Source: JAPLJU01 sp036725345 | GTDB taxonomy: Bacteria > Desulfobacterota > Syntrophia > Syntrophales > UBA2192 | Direction: 5' to 3' | DNA length: 64,000 bases | NCBI GenBank assembly: GCA_036725345.1 | Contig: DAIMEJ010000009.1 | Coordinates: 73,656 to 137,655, forward strand | Part shown: positions 55,856-62,540 of the stretch, one piece after another | Layout of the letters: each line of letters starts with the position of its first letter | Position numbering within the stretch: position 1 is the stretch's first letter | Program-made: the position numbers and the translations under genes | The notes under the pieces: generated by a model | What the model saw: the letters and a program-made list of their open reading frames with translations, nothing else | Told to the model about the DNA's origin: nothing | The model's database searches: none

Positions 55856-56997
55856 TAGGAAATCCGAGGGGTTAGAGGTTCAGTGCTATGTGCTTCTAAC
55901 CCTTCTTTTTTTCCTTTTTCTAACGGATTTCTAACGGATGCGCCGAAATAGGCCTCAAGAAGCTCAACTTGACGCCTTGTGAAGTCCGCATCATTGAAGA
56001 GGTGACCATATCGGTCCATCGTGATGTTGATGGAGGAATGTCCGAGTTGCGTCGATATGTACTTCACATTCTGACCCGCCTGAATCCTCATCGAAGCATT
56101 TGAGTGCCTCAATGAATGAAACGACACCTTTCTTAACCCTGCACGTCTGAGGGCGGGATTAAAGTGGCTCTTTATCAGAGTATTGTGATTGGTGGGTTTC
56201 CCATCAGTATTGGGGAAGGCAAGGTCTTGTTTGCTGATGGGACATGCAAGTTTCCATTTCTTGAGTTCAAAGGCGAGACTGGTGGAAATATCAACCTTAC
56301 GGATTGACGTCTTTGTTTTTGGTGTCTGAAATTCTCCGTTCCAGAGGGACCGCCTTACATAAATCTGACCCGAGTTCCAGTCAACATCCCCCCACTGCAA
56401 CCCCCAAAGCTCCCCTGCCCTCATTCCGGTCATGACTGCCGTACGTAATGCCATCCGGTAGGCTTCGGTTGAATGGTGCAGCAGTTTTTCAATCTCAGGC
56501 GGTTCTAGGATTTCAATCTCACGCTTATCCACCTTGGGCCTTTGAACATGCTCCGCCTGGTTCGTTTTGACATAACCCCAACGATGGGCATGCTTAAACA
56601 TTTCCTTGATAACTGCTACCTCATTCCTTACGGTCTTAGGGGATACCTTTTTCAGCCTCTCAGACACGTAGATTTGAATCTGGGCGGTCTTTATCTCCTT
56701 GAGCCTGTAATCTCCCCACCGAGGAATTAAATGCTTCCCCACGATGATCTTGTAAAGTTCAAGCGTGGAGGGCTTGAGGCTTGTCTCTGCATAACTCTTT
56801 AGCCATAGTTCGGCAAATTCCTTGAACGTCAGTTTAGGCAGTTCTACATACGTACCCTGATCAACCTCTGCCATCTTCTCAGTAAGGACCTTTTGCGCAT
56901 CCTTCTTTGTGTGACCGCCTCTGAACCATTTACGTTTCCCATTTATGGCAAGAACAGCATAATATTTCTTGCCCTTCTTCTGGACGCTGCCTCTCAT
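55834..56997 (-). CDS. Tyrosine recombinase / phage-type integrase
   Basis: Site-specific recombinase of 387 residues. An N-terminal arm-binding domain (about 1-60: KGKKYYAVLAINGKRKW) is followed by a SAM-like core-binding domain (about 62-150) and the catalytic domain with MTGMRAGELWGLQWGDV (catalytic Arg), FHSLRHSNAS (HxxR) and LGHSSINITMDRYGHLF (His and nucleophile Tyr). The C-terminal codons are supplied by the tRNA-Leu 3' end. The start overlaps the XRE gene stop by 4 bases, so recombinase and regulator are co-transcribed. Confidence 0.95.
   Translation of the reverse strand: MRGSVQKKGKKYYAVLAINGKRKWFRGGHTKKDAQKVLTEKMAEVDQGTYVELPKLTFKEFAELWLKSYAETSLKPSTLELYKIIVGKHLIPRWGDYRLKEIKTAQIQIYVSERLKKVSPKTVRNEVAVIKEMFKHAHRWGYVKTNQAEHVQRPKVDKREIEILEPPEIEKLLHHSTEAYRMALRTAVMTGMRAGELWGLQWGDVDWNSGQIYVRRSLWNGEFQTPKTKTSIRKVDISTSLAFELKKWKLACPISKQDLAFPNTDGKPTNHNTLIKSHFNPALRRAGLRKVSFHSLRHSNASMRIQAGQNVKYISTQLGHSSINITMDRYGHLFNDADFTRRQVELLEAYFGASVRNPLEKGKKEGLEAHSTEPLTPRISYGAEAGI
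55868..55911 (+). terminator. Rho-independent terminator of tRNA-Leu(CAG)
   Basis: Stem GGGGTTAGA/TTCTAACCC followed by TTCTTTTTTTCC, 13 bases after the tRNA. It lies inside the 3' part of the integrase coding region and so belongs to the element. After integration it ends the tRNA transcript before it runs antisense through int. Confidence 0.65.
55918..55937. repeat. Paired 9-base direct repeat, left copy (candidate integrase arm site)
   Basis: TTCTAACGG occurs twice at an 11-base period (55918-55926 and 55929-55937). An almost identical pair lies at 57346-57365, flanking the int-XRE segment. Such spaced direct repeats are typical arm-type binding sites of tyrosine integrases. Confidence 0.45.
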
Positions 56998-57209
56998 TTT
57001 CTCACCCCCTTTCTTTTTATAATTTTCCTAACTGGCTTCTCTGCCTGCAATTCAAAGTACCCGAGAGCAAATTGGAGAAAAGAGGGAATCTTTCTTTCCC
57101 CTGTTTCCCAACGGCAAACCGTGACATTCGTCACCTTGAGGGCTTCTGCAAGCTCTTTCTGACTGTAACCGTATTTCTTACGCCACTCTTTCAACTCATC
57201 CCCTGTCAT
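56994..57209 (-). CDS. XRE-family transcriptional regulator
   Basis: A 71-residue Cro/CI-type helix-turn-helix protein: WRKKYGYSQKELAEALKVTNVTVCRWETGER (about 9-39) is a textbook HTH_3 motif, followed by a short tail (IPSFLQFALGYFEL). It is the candidate repressor of the element. A perfect palindromic operator lies 6 bases upstream over its promoter, indicating autoregulation. Co-transcribed with int. Confidence 0.88.
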   Translation of the reverse strand: MTGDELKEWRKKYGYSQKELAEALKVTNVTVCRWETGERKIPSFLQFALGYFELQAEKPVRKIIKRKGVRK

Positions 57210-57215
57210 GTATAT

Positions 57216-57244
57216 TATTTAACCAGTGGTTAAATATTTGTCAA
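57216..57244 (-). promoter_or_regulatory. Promoter with perfect 10-bp palindromic operator
   Basis: TATTTAACCA and TGGTTAAATA form a perfect inverted repeat around one central base (57216-57236). On the minus strand TTGACA (57239-57244) and TAAATA (57216-57221) with a 17-base spacer give a promoter for the XRE-int pair. The palindrome therefore covers the spacer and -10, so bound regulator would block transcription. Confidence 0.65.
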
Positions 57245-57345
57245 GGACTTTGTTAAACTTTACGAAATGTTGGATTCATACCCGCTAGGCATAGTACCTA
57301 AGACACATGAGTTTATCTGAGTGATATTAGCGATTTAGAATCGGC

Positions 57346-57365
57346 TTCTAACGGCTTTCTAACCG
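57346..57365. repeat. Paired 9-base direct repeat, right copy (candidate integrase arm site)
   Basis: TTCTAACGG (57346-57354) and TTCTAACCG (57357-57365), again at an 11-base period, overlapping the 3' end of the excisionase-like gene. Eighteen of 20 positions match the pair at 55918-55937. Confidence 0.45.
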
Positions 57366-57635
57366 TTTGCCATTGGTTTTCATCCAAGTAACGATGTCTT
57401 TCCTTGAGAATCTGAGAGTACGCCCTGCTTTCTGGTAGGGGAAATCAGACAAACCATGACTTGCATCATGCACCCATTGATAAATCTGGCCCTTACTCTT
57501 TTCGAGCATTACTGACACCTGCTCAATGGTCATGATCTGATCAGGCTCATGAATGCTCTTCAGGTAGGGTATCAGGAGTTCAACGACCTTATTTGCTATC
57601 GCCTGGATGTCCTGAGCTTCAAGCTCGATCTTCAT
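57348..57635 (-). CDS. Excisionase-like helix-turn-helix protein
   Basis: A 95-residue protein whose C-terminal half fits the MerR/AlpA-like excisionase fold: MTIEQVSVMLEKSKGQIYQWVHD (about 35-57) followed by LRFSRKDIVTWMKTNG (73-88), which is the usual wing and exit helix. It would direct excision or act as an AlpA-like activator of int. It overlaps the upstream HTH gene by 4 bases; its own 3' end contains the repeat pair at 57346-57365. Confidence 0.75.
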   Translation of the reverse strand: MKIELEAQDIQAIANKVVELLIPYLKSIHEPDQIMTIEQVSVMLEKSKGQIYQWVHDASHGLSDFPYQKAGRTLRFSRKDIVTWMKTNGKRLESR

Positions 57636-58111
57636 TCAGAATGACCGTTTTCCTTTTTATCACTGCCCCGGTTGGGGGGTATGCCGGGGTCATCATCAAG
57701 CTCATTTCTGTCCAATGAAGCCCCCGCCAAAAGACGAGCCTCTTCCCTTCGATGTGCTTTAGCCTCTTGAATGAGCGCTGCAATGACAGTTACATTGTCC
57801 GTGGACTCGCCCCGAAGAAGGCGCATCTTATCCGTTGCAATCCCTGCTGAGACCGTCCTTTGATAGGCATTAATTCTGTCTATGTCTGCCTCTGTAATGG
57901 ATGAAAGCATCCGTTTGGCGAGATCTTCGTACCAGTCAGCAAGCTCCTTTTTCATTTCATAGATTTCTGCCACAGATTGAAGGGCCAGCTTCTTAACGGT
58001 TTTAGCGTCCCTCCCTATCTCTTTACCAATGGCATTGTAAGTCTTACCCATAGCAAGCAGAGACTTGATTCTCTGTTCCTCATCAGTAGTTAATCCAGGT
58101 CTCTTTGACAT
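57632..58111 (-). CDS. HTH protein, possible terminase small subunit
   Basis: A 159-residue protein with an N-terminal HTH (LTTDEEQRIKSLLAMGKTYNAIGKEIGRDAKTVKKL, about 6-41) of the type that opens phage small-terminase and Hin-like proteins, then long helices (45-130) and a charged Asp/Lys-rich tail. GGAGGTG precedes the ATG. The DNA-binding role is clear; packaging function is inferred from architecture and context. A plain replication or regulatory role is the alternative. Confidence 0.6.
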   Translation of the reverse strand: MSKRPGLTTDEEQRIKSLLAMGKTYNAIGKEIGRDAKTVKKLALQSVAEIYEMKKELADWYEDLAKRMLSSITEADIDRINAYQRTVSAGIATDKMRLLRGESTDNVTVIAALIQEAKAHRREEARLLAGASLDRNELDDDPGIPPNRGSDKKENGHSE

Positions 58112-58228
58112 CTACACCTCCATATCCTAGGTTTATCCACGCTTATCCCCTCGATAAAAAGGGGGTGGACAGGGAAGGGATTAGGGTGGTGCGATCCGCA
58201 AATTGTCCCTTTTCTGAAGATAAAAATT

Positions 58229-58804
58229 TTAAACAGGTTCATCGTCTTCACCAAGTAAGTCACTAAATCTCGCAATAAATGCTTTCGATGCAGCAATCGA
58301 TGCATCGATACGCATTATCAGGTTTTGAGACTGCTGAACTGAATCAAGCTCAATTTTTTGAGGTGAATAGGAACCGTCTAACCGCCAAGATTGGTCCAAA
58401 GCTTTCAAGGTCACGTTGGGGTCAGGATGGTCAATACAGTGCTTCAACCGCCTAATCCTGTATCTTGTTCCCATACCCTCTTGAACCATAACTTCATCAA
58501 GTGCAACTCTGATTGTCTCCTTGTTCATGAGGTTCGATCCCAAGACCTTTGCAGATTCTCTACTCGCAACGTCAAAAGACTTTAAAGCTGCATCAAGGTT
58601 GGTTTTCCCACTTGCCTTTTCAAGAACAAATCGCTTTTCCTTGTCAGTCAGATTCTTAAAGCTCTCAGGTTCACTTTGAGGCAGAAGAAGCCTAATACGC
58701 TTGCAGATGTATGAGGGCGTGACCCCAAAATGTGCTGCGATCTCTTTCTGCTGTTTGCCTTCTGAAAGCATCTTGAGGATTACTTCGTCGTTGGTGCGTC
58801 TCAT
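58229..58804 (-). CDS. Terminase small-subunit-like protein
   Basis: A 191-residue protein starting MRRTNDEVILKMLSEG after GGAGG. Residues 1-40 form an HTH (KQQKEIAAHFGVTPSYICKRI). Residues about 50-105 resemble the small-terminase core: LTDKEKRFVLEKASGKTNLDAALKSF, then VLGSNLMNKETIRVALDEVM. An acidic C-terminus follows. No large terminase gene accompanies it. An in-frame ATG at 58840 is less likely. Confidence 0.6.
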   Translation of the reverse strand: MRRTNDEVILKMLSEGKQQKEIAAHFGVTPSYICKRIRLLLPQSEPESFKNLTDKEKRFVLEKASGKTNLDAALKSFDVASRESAKVLGSNLMNKETIRVALDEVMVQEGMGTRYRIRRLKHCIDHPDPNVTLKALDQSWRLDGSYSPQKIELDSVQQSQNLIMRIDASIAASKAFIARFSDLLGEDDEPV

Positions 58805-58836
58805 CCGGTTGACCTCCGTTAACCATAACTGGCCAA

Positions 58837-59205
58837 TCAATTGACCAAATTGACCTTCTTGATCTGAGTAATCAATTCTTCCACTGCAGTCCTGAAATCT
58901 TCTAGTGTAGCTTTCCCTTGGAAAACTTCTTCCTGCAGTCTTTCCACCGCTACCTCAGCCTGCTTTATTGCGGGAGTCATTCTGAAACCCTGCTTGTAAA
59001 GTGGCAATGCATGGCTATCCCATATAGAGTCCATGCACTGCATTAAAAAGGCAAAACGGGCTGCAGTGACCTGAGGGGTTAGTTTGCCCATCTCGACAAA
59101 CTTTAGCGCTTTGAGTGAATCAAGACTGATTATCTGTCCCGGCTTTAGTTCTAATTCACCTTTAGGAGTCTTCACACGCATTGTATCCACGACTTCGTAG
59201 ATCAT
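58837..59205 (-). CDS. Hypothetical protein of the element
   Basis: A 122-residue soluble protein I do not recognise. The N-terminus (VDTMRVKTPKGELELKPGQIISLDSLKALKFVEMGKL, about 7-43) looks like a small beta-barrel, and the rest is helical and acidic. The start overlaps the ATPase stop (ATGA), so its expression is tied to the replication ATPase. Confidence 0.6.
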   Translation of the reverse strand: MIYEVVDTMRVKTPKGELELKPGQIISLDSLKALKFVEMGKLTPQVTAARFAFLMQCMDSIWDSHALPLYKQGFRMTPAIKQAEVAVERLQEEVFQGKATLEDFRTAVEELITQIKKVNLVN

Positions 59206-60371
59206 CCGATTACCTCATCAACCTCTAATACGTCCTGTTTTTCAGTTTTTAAAAGCCCTTTTGGAAAACTGGATAACTCTTTAATATCACTAGGTTCACT
59301 ATTTTTTCCTTCGTAGTCGTTTCGGAAATCTGAATTTGAGTTTTTCAGTTTTTCAGCACTATATAGGGATGACAAACTGGAAAACTGAATTGGGTGAACC
59401 ATGTGAACGTTCTTCGCCTTCAGGTGTTCCACTCTCCAGAACCTACCTTGACCGATCTCAAAGAGCTTGCTTGTTCTTGCTCGGCTCAGGCTTAACCGCT
59501 CCTTACACACGCCAAGGAAAGCTGTCTTCTTTGTGGAGCCCATTTCTTCGAGTATGCTGTGCATATCTTTGAGGGTATTCTCCTGTGGGTCTGGGGCAAG
59601 CTCAAACCCCCTGTCAGGGTTTAGCGTCAGGTAAATGTGAAATGGCTCAAATCGAGTCTTTTCCCTCATCCCGAGACGGTACAAAAGATCTTCGTCAGTA
59701 TCCTCATCGTCTATGATGACCTCCTGACCGTCTTTTCTCTTCCTGACAAGCGTCATCCCCAGGATATGGTCTGCAAGGTCAACTATAGCCGTTGAACCCT
59801 TTGCCACTCGATCTGAATTCTTGGCAGTATGATGCAGGAGGATAATTGTGAAGCCCATGTCCCTCAGTTCCTTCAGCCTGCCTAGGATTAAGCCCATCTC
59901 ATCGGAAGCGTTTTCATCCCTGTCCTGTGAAGCCCTGAGCGTGTCGAAGATCAATACGGAACCCTCGGGCAGTTGTTTGTAAAGCTCCCAGTCTTTCTTA
60001 TCCAATTTGGGGGCTTTAAGGTTGGGATTATTTGCCCTCCAGAAGTGAACATTTTCAGCCTGCCCGAGCTTCTGCGTCCTGATGTTAAGAACTGCCAAAG
60101 GATTTTCGAAGTCGACGAAGATCACCGTTGACTTGACTGTCGATAGGCCGAGATATGGTGTCCCTGAGCCAATGCATCTTGCCATGTCAAGCGTCAGCCA
60201 AGTCTTTCCGACCCCCCCTTTGCCAAAGATCAGGGTTATACTTCCCTTTGGGATAAGTCTGTCAATGATCCACTCAACACTGATTTCTAACGCCCTGATA
60301 GTTTCCCACGGTTCAAGAGATGACAGGATACCGGTCTTCATCAATGCATTCCCAAGATCAAAATCTGTCAC
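59202..60371 (-). CDS. RecA-fold ATPase, RepA/DnaB-like replication helicase
   Basis: A 389-residue AAA_25/RepA-type protein. Walker A is GKGGVGKT (50-57), Walker B is SVLIFDTLR (about 136-144), and a sensor-like LLHHTAKNSDRVAKGSTAIVDLAD follows (about 173-196). The C-terminal third is divergent and may contain a winged helix. RepA-type hexameric helicases of this layout serve plasmid and satellite replication. It starts with GTG and overlaps the CHC2 gene by 14 bases. Confidence 0.82.
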   Translation of the reverse strand: MTDFDLGNALMKTGILSSLEPWETIRALEISVEWIIDRLIPKGSITLIFGKGGVGKTWLTLDMARCIGSGTPYLGLSTVKSTVIFVDFENPLAVLNIRTQKLGQAENVHFWRANNPNLKAPKLDKKDWELYKQLPEGSVLIFDTLRASQDRDENASDEMGLILGRLKELRDMGFTIILLHHTAKNSDRVAKGSTAIVDLADHILGMTLVRKRKDGQEVIIDDEDTDEDLLYRLGMREKTRFEPFHIYLTLNPDRGFELAPDPQENTLKDMHSILEEMGSTKKTAFLGVCKERLSLSRARTSKLFEIGQGRFWRVEHLKAKNVHMVHPIQFSSLSSLYSAEKLKNSNSDFRNDYEGKNSEPSDIKELSSFPKGLLKTEKQDVLEVDEVIG

Positions 60372-60891
60372 TAGTCATTACCTCATTGAAAAGCTCAAAT
60401 TTCGTCTCATCGTCAGCGTACTGCAGAATGTCCATGTGATATTCAAGCACAGGCAGTTCATGGAATATCCAAGCCCGAAGTTCCAAGTCTTCAATAGTCC
60501 TTATGTCAGTCAGGAGGTTGTTTAGACCCCGATATTCCCGAGCAATGGCGTCATAGTTGCAGAAAATCCATCGACGGAACACTCTGATCAAGTCTTTCTT
60601 TCTGGCTTCGACCGGATCGTAAGGTTTTCTGATGTCCTTCCTGATGCGTAGATAAGCCAATGCATCCTTAAAAGAAATTTTCTTGTACTGCATGACAAAG
60701 GAAATAACGTCACCATACGCTCCACAACCGTAACATTTAAACTTCTGGTGTTCAGACGATACTGCAAAGGATGGGTGCTTCTCGGTGTGAAAGGGGCAAA
60801 GGCCAATGTAGTTCCTGCCCTGCCTGCGGAGTTGCAGTCCTTCGGCGTGGATGACTTCTATTAGGTCTGGCTTCGCTGAGATGTGGTTCGT
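60358..60891 (-). CDS. CHC2 zinc-finger primase-like protein with non-canonical (ACG) start
   Basis: The 177-residue frame contains a full DnaG-type CHC2 zinc finger (CPFH at 32-35, CYGC at 53-56) followed by a helical region; there is no TOPRIM catalytic domain. No ATG, GTG or TTG exists between the upstream in-frame stop and the finger. The codon placed exactly 8 bases after AAGAGG (60900-60905) is ACG, where homologues would read ATG giving MNHISAKPDLIEVI. Either ACG is used at low efficiency or the start has been lost by one transition. The first ATG (60693) would omit the zinc finger. Confidence 0.7.
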   Translation of the reverse strand, partial: TNHISAKPDLIEVIHAEGLQLRRQGRNYIGLCPFHTEKHPSFAVSSEHQKFKCYGCGAYGDVISFVMQYKKISFKDALAYLRIRKDIRKPYDPVEARKKDLIRVFRRWIFCNYDAIAREYRGLNNLLTDIRTIEDLELRAWIFHELPVLEYHMDILQYADDETKFELFNEVMTSDRF

Positions 60892-60988
60892 TTGGTTTGC
60901 CTCTTACCCGGAAGACCAAGGTGGGAGCCATGACGAATAATATTGACTTTCTTTCGCTGAGGCGTTATCAAGGAGTTGCTCGCAAAGC

Positions 60989-61019
60989 ACCCCTGGTGTG
61001 GCCTCGGTCGCCCGGGGGT
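60989..61019. terminator. GC-rich stem-loop, possible terminator
   Basis: ACCCCTGG/CCCGGGGGT stem, followed on the plus strand by TTTATTTTT and on the minus strand directly after the stop of the 61021 gene. It could end either strand. On the plus strand a weak promoter-like TTGACT-17-TATCAA lies at 60945-60973, which would give only a very short transcript. Confidence 0.4.
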
Positions 61020-61020
61020 T

Positions 61021-61380
61021 TTATTTTTCTAATTCTAATTCGACCATTTTCTCGGTATCGTTCCACCGTACAGGATATTTTTTTGTTTCCCTTCCGCGTT
61101 CGATCTTACAGTAGTCCAGAAAAGCCTGCGCGGAAATTTGAATACCCTTCGATGACGCAAAGACCCGGATTTTGTGAACCTCTGGAGCCTCCTCATTGGT
61201 GGGTTCAATCCCAATCACCCTGCGATCCGGGTCAAAATTGAGAAACACCCCCGAGTAATCGCGGAAGAACGACTCATACGCAAGACGTCCGATACTGAAC
61301 GTCCCATGTCCTGTAATCGAAATCGTCGGCTCATCTCGGTACACTCTGGCACCCCTACCCTTGAATCGGATAAAGCTCAT
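61021..61380 (-). CDS. Hypothetical protein at the right end of the element
   Basis: A 119-residue protein starting MSFIRFKGRGARVY after GGGGG; an in-frame start at 61413 exists but is less suited. It appears beta-rich with SITGHGTFSIGRLAYESFF and NFDPDRRVIGIEPT, ending in a charged segment. No family recognised. It is the distal, first-transcribed gene of the minus-strand series and could be cargo or an early regulator. Confidence 0.6.
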   Translation of the reverse strand: MSFIRFKGRGARVYRDEPTISITGHGTFSIGRLAYESFFRDYSGVFLNFDPDRRVIGIEPTNEEAPEVHKIRVFASSKGIQISAQAFLDYCKIERGRETKKYPVRWNDTEKMVELELEK

Positions 61381-61764
61381 TACCATCCCCCACCATAAGT
61401 ATTTAACACTCATTTACACCAATATACACATGAAGTCAAGAATTATTTAAGAAAGTAAATCACCATTAAAATATCCCGAAATTCCACGAGCCTCCCCAAT
61501 TTATATTCCTGTTCAGGCAAGAATGCCCAATTCGGTTGCTGTTTGATTTAATCCGCCCCGCTGTCCGTATAATACTTTTTTCGTATTTTTATCTAATATG
61601 CGATTTGTCCTTGATTTTCTTTCCTGATATTTTGATAATTTTATCGGTGTTTCATTGCCCCACGGGGGGAAGGGGCAGCTGAAATTCGTCACCCCATCTA
61701 TTGTCCTGCTTAATCAATTAAAACACCTCTTTATTAACTGTCATCATCGAGAAGCGGAAAATTT
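61381..61764. other. 384-base AT-rich intergenic region
   Basis: No gene seen. It holds TATAAT at 61568-61573 without a clear -35, and an imperfect hairpin at 61650-61684 (TTTCATTGCCCC against GGGGCAGCTGAAA). It separates the minus-strand element from the plus-strand pilin-like gene and may contain the promoter and leader of that gene, or the degraded right end of the element. Confidence 0.4.
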
Positions 61765-62184
61765 ATGGATGATGAGTTAACAAGCTCTTTAAGGTTTAAG
61801 ATACTTAGCAAAATGAAAGATCAAAAAGGTTTTACGTTGATCGAGATCATCGCAGTTCTGGTGATTCTTGGGATCCTGTCTGCCGTGGCAATCCCGAAGT
61901 ACTTCAACCTCCAGGAGGAAGCCAAGAAGAAGGCAACTCTGCTTGGATTGGCCGAGGGTAAGGCAAGGGTCACACAGTATGGAGCCCAGGAGTTTTTGAA
62001 AACCACCAATTGGCCTGCGTTAAACTCTTATAATGACTTGAATCTTGGTACCAGTGCGGGGGACTTTAGGATCAATTTCGTGCCCGGGACAACCAACGTA
62101 CAAATAACAGTAACCGGAACGGCTCCATTTGTTAAAGACGCGACAGCTATGGGCACGATTAGGCCGGTGATTCCCGGTACCTAA
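61765..62184 (+). CDS. Type IV prepilin-like protein
   Basis: A 139-residue pseudopilin or minor-pilin protein. The class III signal is GFTLIEIIAVLVILGILSAVAIPKY, with cleavage expected between Gly22 and Phe23 and methylation of Phe; Glu5 of the mature form is present. A short globular domain follows with two residues Gly-Asp-Phe conserved in the pseudogene copy downstream. The start may be the internal ATG at 61813, giving a 6-residue leader. No assembly genes are nearby, so the partner system is elsewhere. Confidence 0.85.
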   Translation: MDDELTSSLRFKILSKMKDQKGFTLIEIIAVLVILGILSAVAIPKYFNLQEEAKKKATLLGLAEGKARVTQYGAQEFLKTTNWPALNSYNDLNLGTSAGDFRINFVPGTTNVQITVTGTAPFVKDATAMGTIRPVIPGT

Positions 62185-62204
62185 TTACCAACGTGTTTGT
62201 GAAT

Positions 62205-62232
62205 GCAGAACTGCCTTTTAGGGCAGTTCTGC
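62205..62232 (+). terminator. Terminator-like hairpin after the prepilin gene
   Basis: Near-perfect 11-bp stem GCAGAACTGCC/GGCAGTTCTGC with a TTTTA loop, 20 bases after the stop. The following TTCTTA is only a weak T-tract. Confidence 0.6.
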
Positions 62233-62420
62233 TTCTTACGGCCAGTTCGTGGCCGGGAGGTGCTGCGTTCACCGGTACGGCCGTGGGCACCGATGCTGGT
62301 GATTTCACTCTTGCCTATACTTATGTATCACCGACTTTTTCTATCACGTCGATAGGCAGGGCCAACACAATGGTTTCCGGTGCGACGGCTCTAGAGACAA
62401 TGAGACGTCCGGGTCTATAA
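62217..62420 (+). pseudogene. Decayed C-terminal fragment of a second pilin-like gene
   Basis: The open frame here translates to a stretch matching the C-terminal half of the preceding prepilin: WP then VGTDAGDF against LGTSAGDF, IT-G, V-GATALETMR against V-DATAMGTIR. The N-terminal helix and prepilin signal are missing and a terminator hairpin overlaps its 5' edge. It is best read as the remnant of a tandem duplication. Confidence 0.6.
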
Positions 62421-62540
62421 CGAACATTTCCAGCGTTTCTCTGCCCTGTGGGATATAAATAGCCAAGCCAGTCCTGATGAACAGTAATGGCAGGGTCAGA
62501 AATGGCCCTGTATTTCAAAGCACCAAAAATTGTGTGACAG

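Larger units (their letters stand above)
55834..61400 (-). mobile_element. Integrated satellite-like genetic element
   Basis: A compact, visibly AT-richer block of eight or nine genes, all on the minus strand with 4-14 base overlaps in places: CHC2 primase-like, AAA ATPase, unknown, two terminase-small-subunit-like or HTH proteins, excisionase-like, XRE regulator, integrase. The gene set (int, repressor, xis, primase and replication ATPase, terS) matches the modules of phage-inducible islands and P4-like satellites. No capsid, tail, lysis or large-terminase genes are present. The left end is at tRNA-Leu; the right end is set provisionally after the unknown gene at 61021-61380. Confidence 0.65.

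Noticed and set aside
60945..61019. Small RNA on the plus strand between a TTGACT/TATCAA promoter and the GC-rich stem-loop.
   Set aside because: The -10 is weak and the resulting transcript would consist almost only of the hairpin; kept as a terminator-like feature.
61381..61764. c-di-GMP or c-AMP-GMP (GEMM) riboswitch upstream of the prepilin gene.
   Set aside because: The conserved GEMM core sequences were not found; only a generic hairpin is visible.
62400..62412. Possible attR from short matches to the tRNA-Leu 3' end (GTCCGGGT, also at 63857).
   Set aside because: Only 8 bases match, in unrelated contexts, and the acceptor-stem part of the tRNA is missing.
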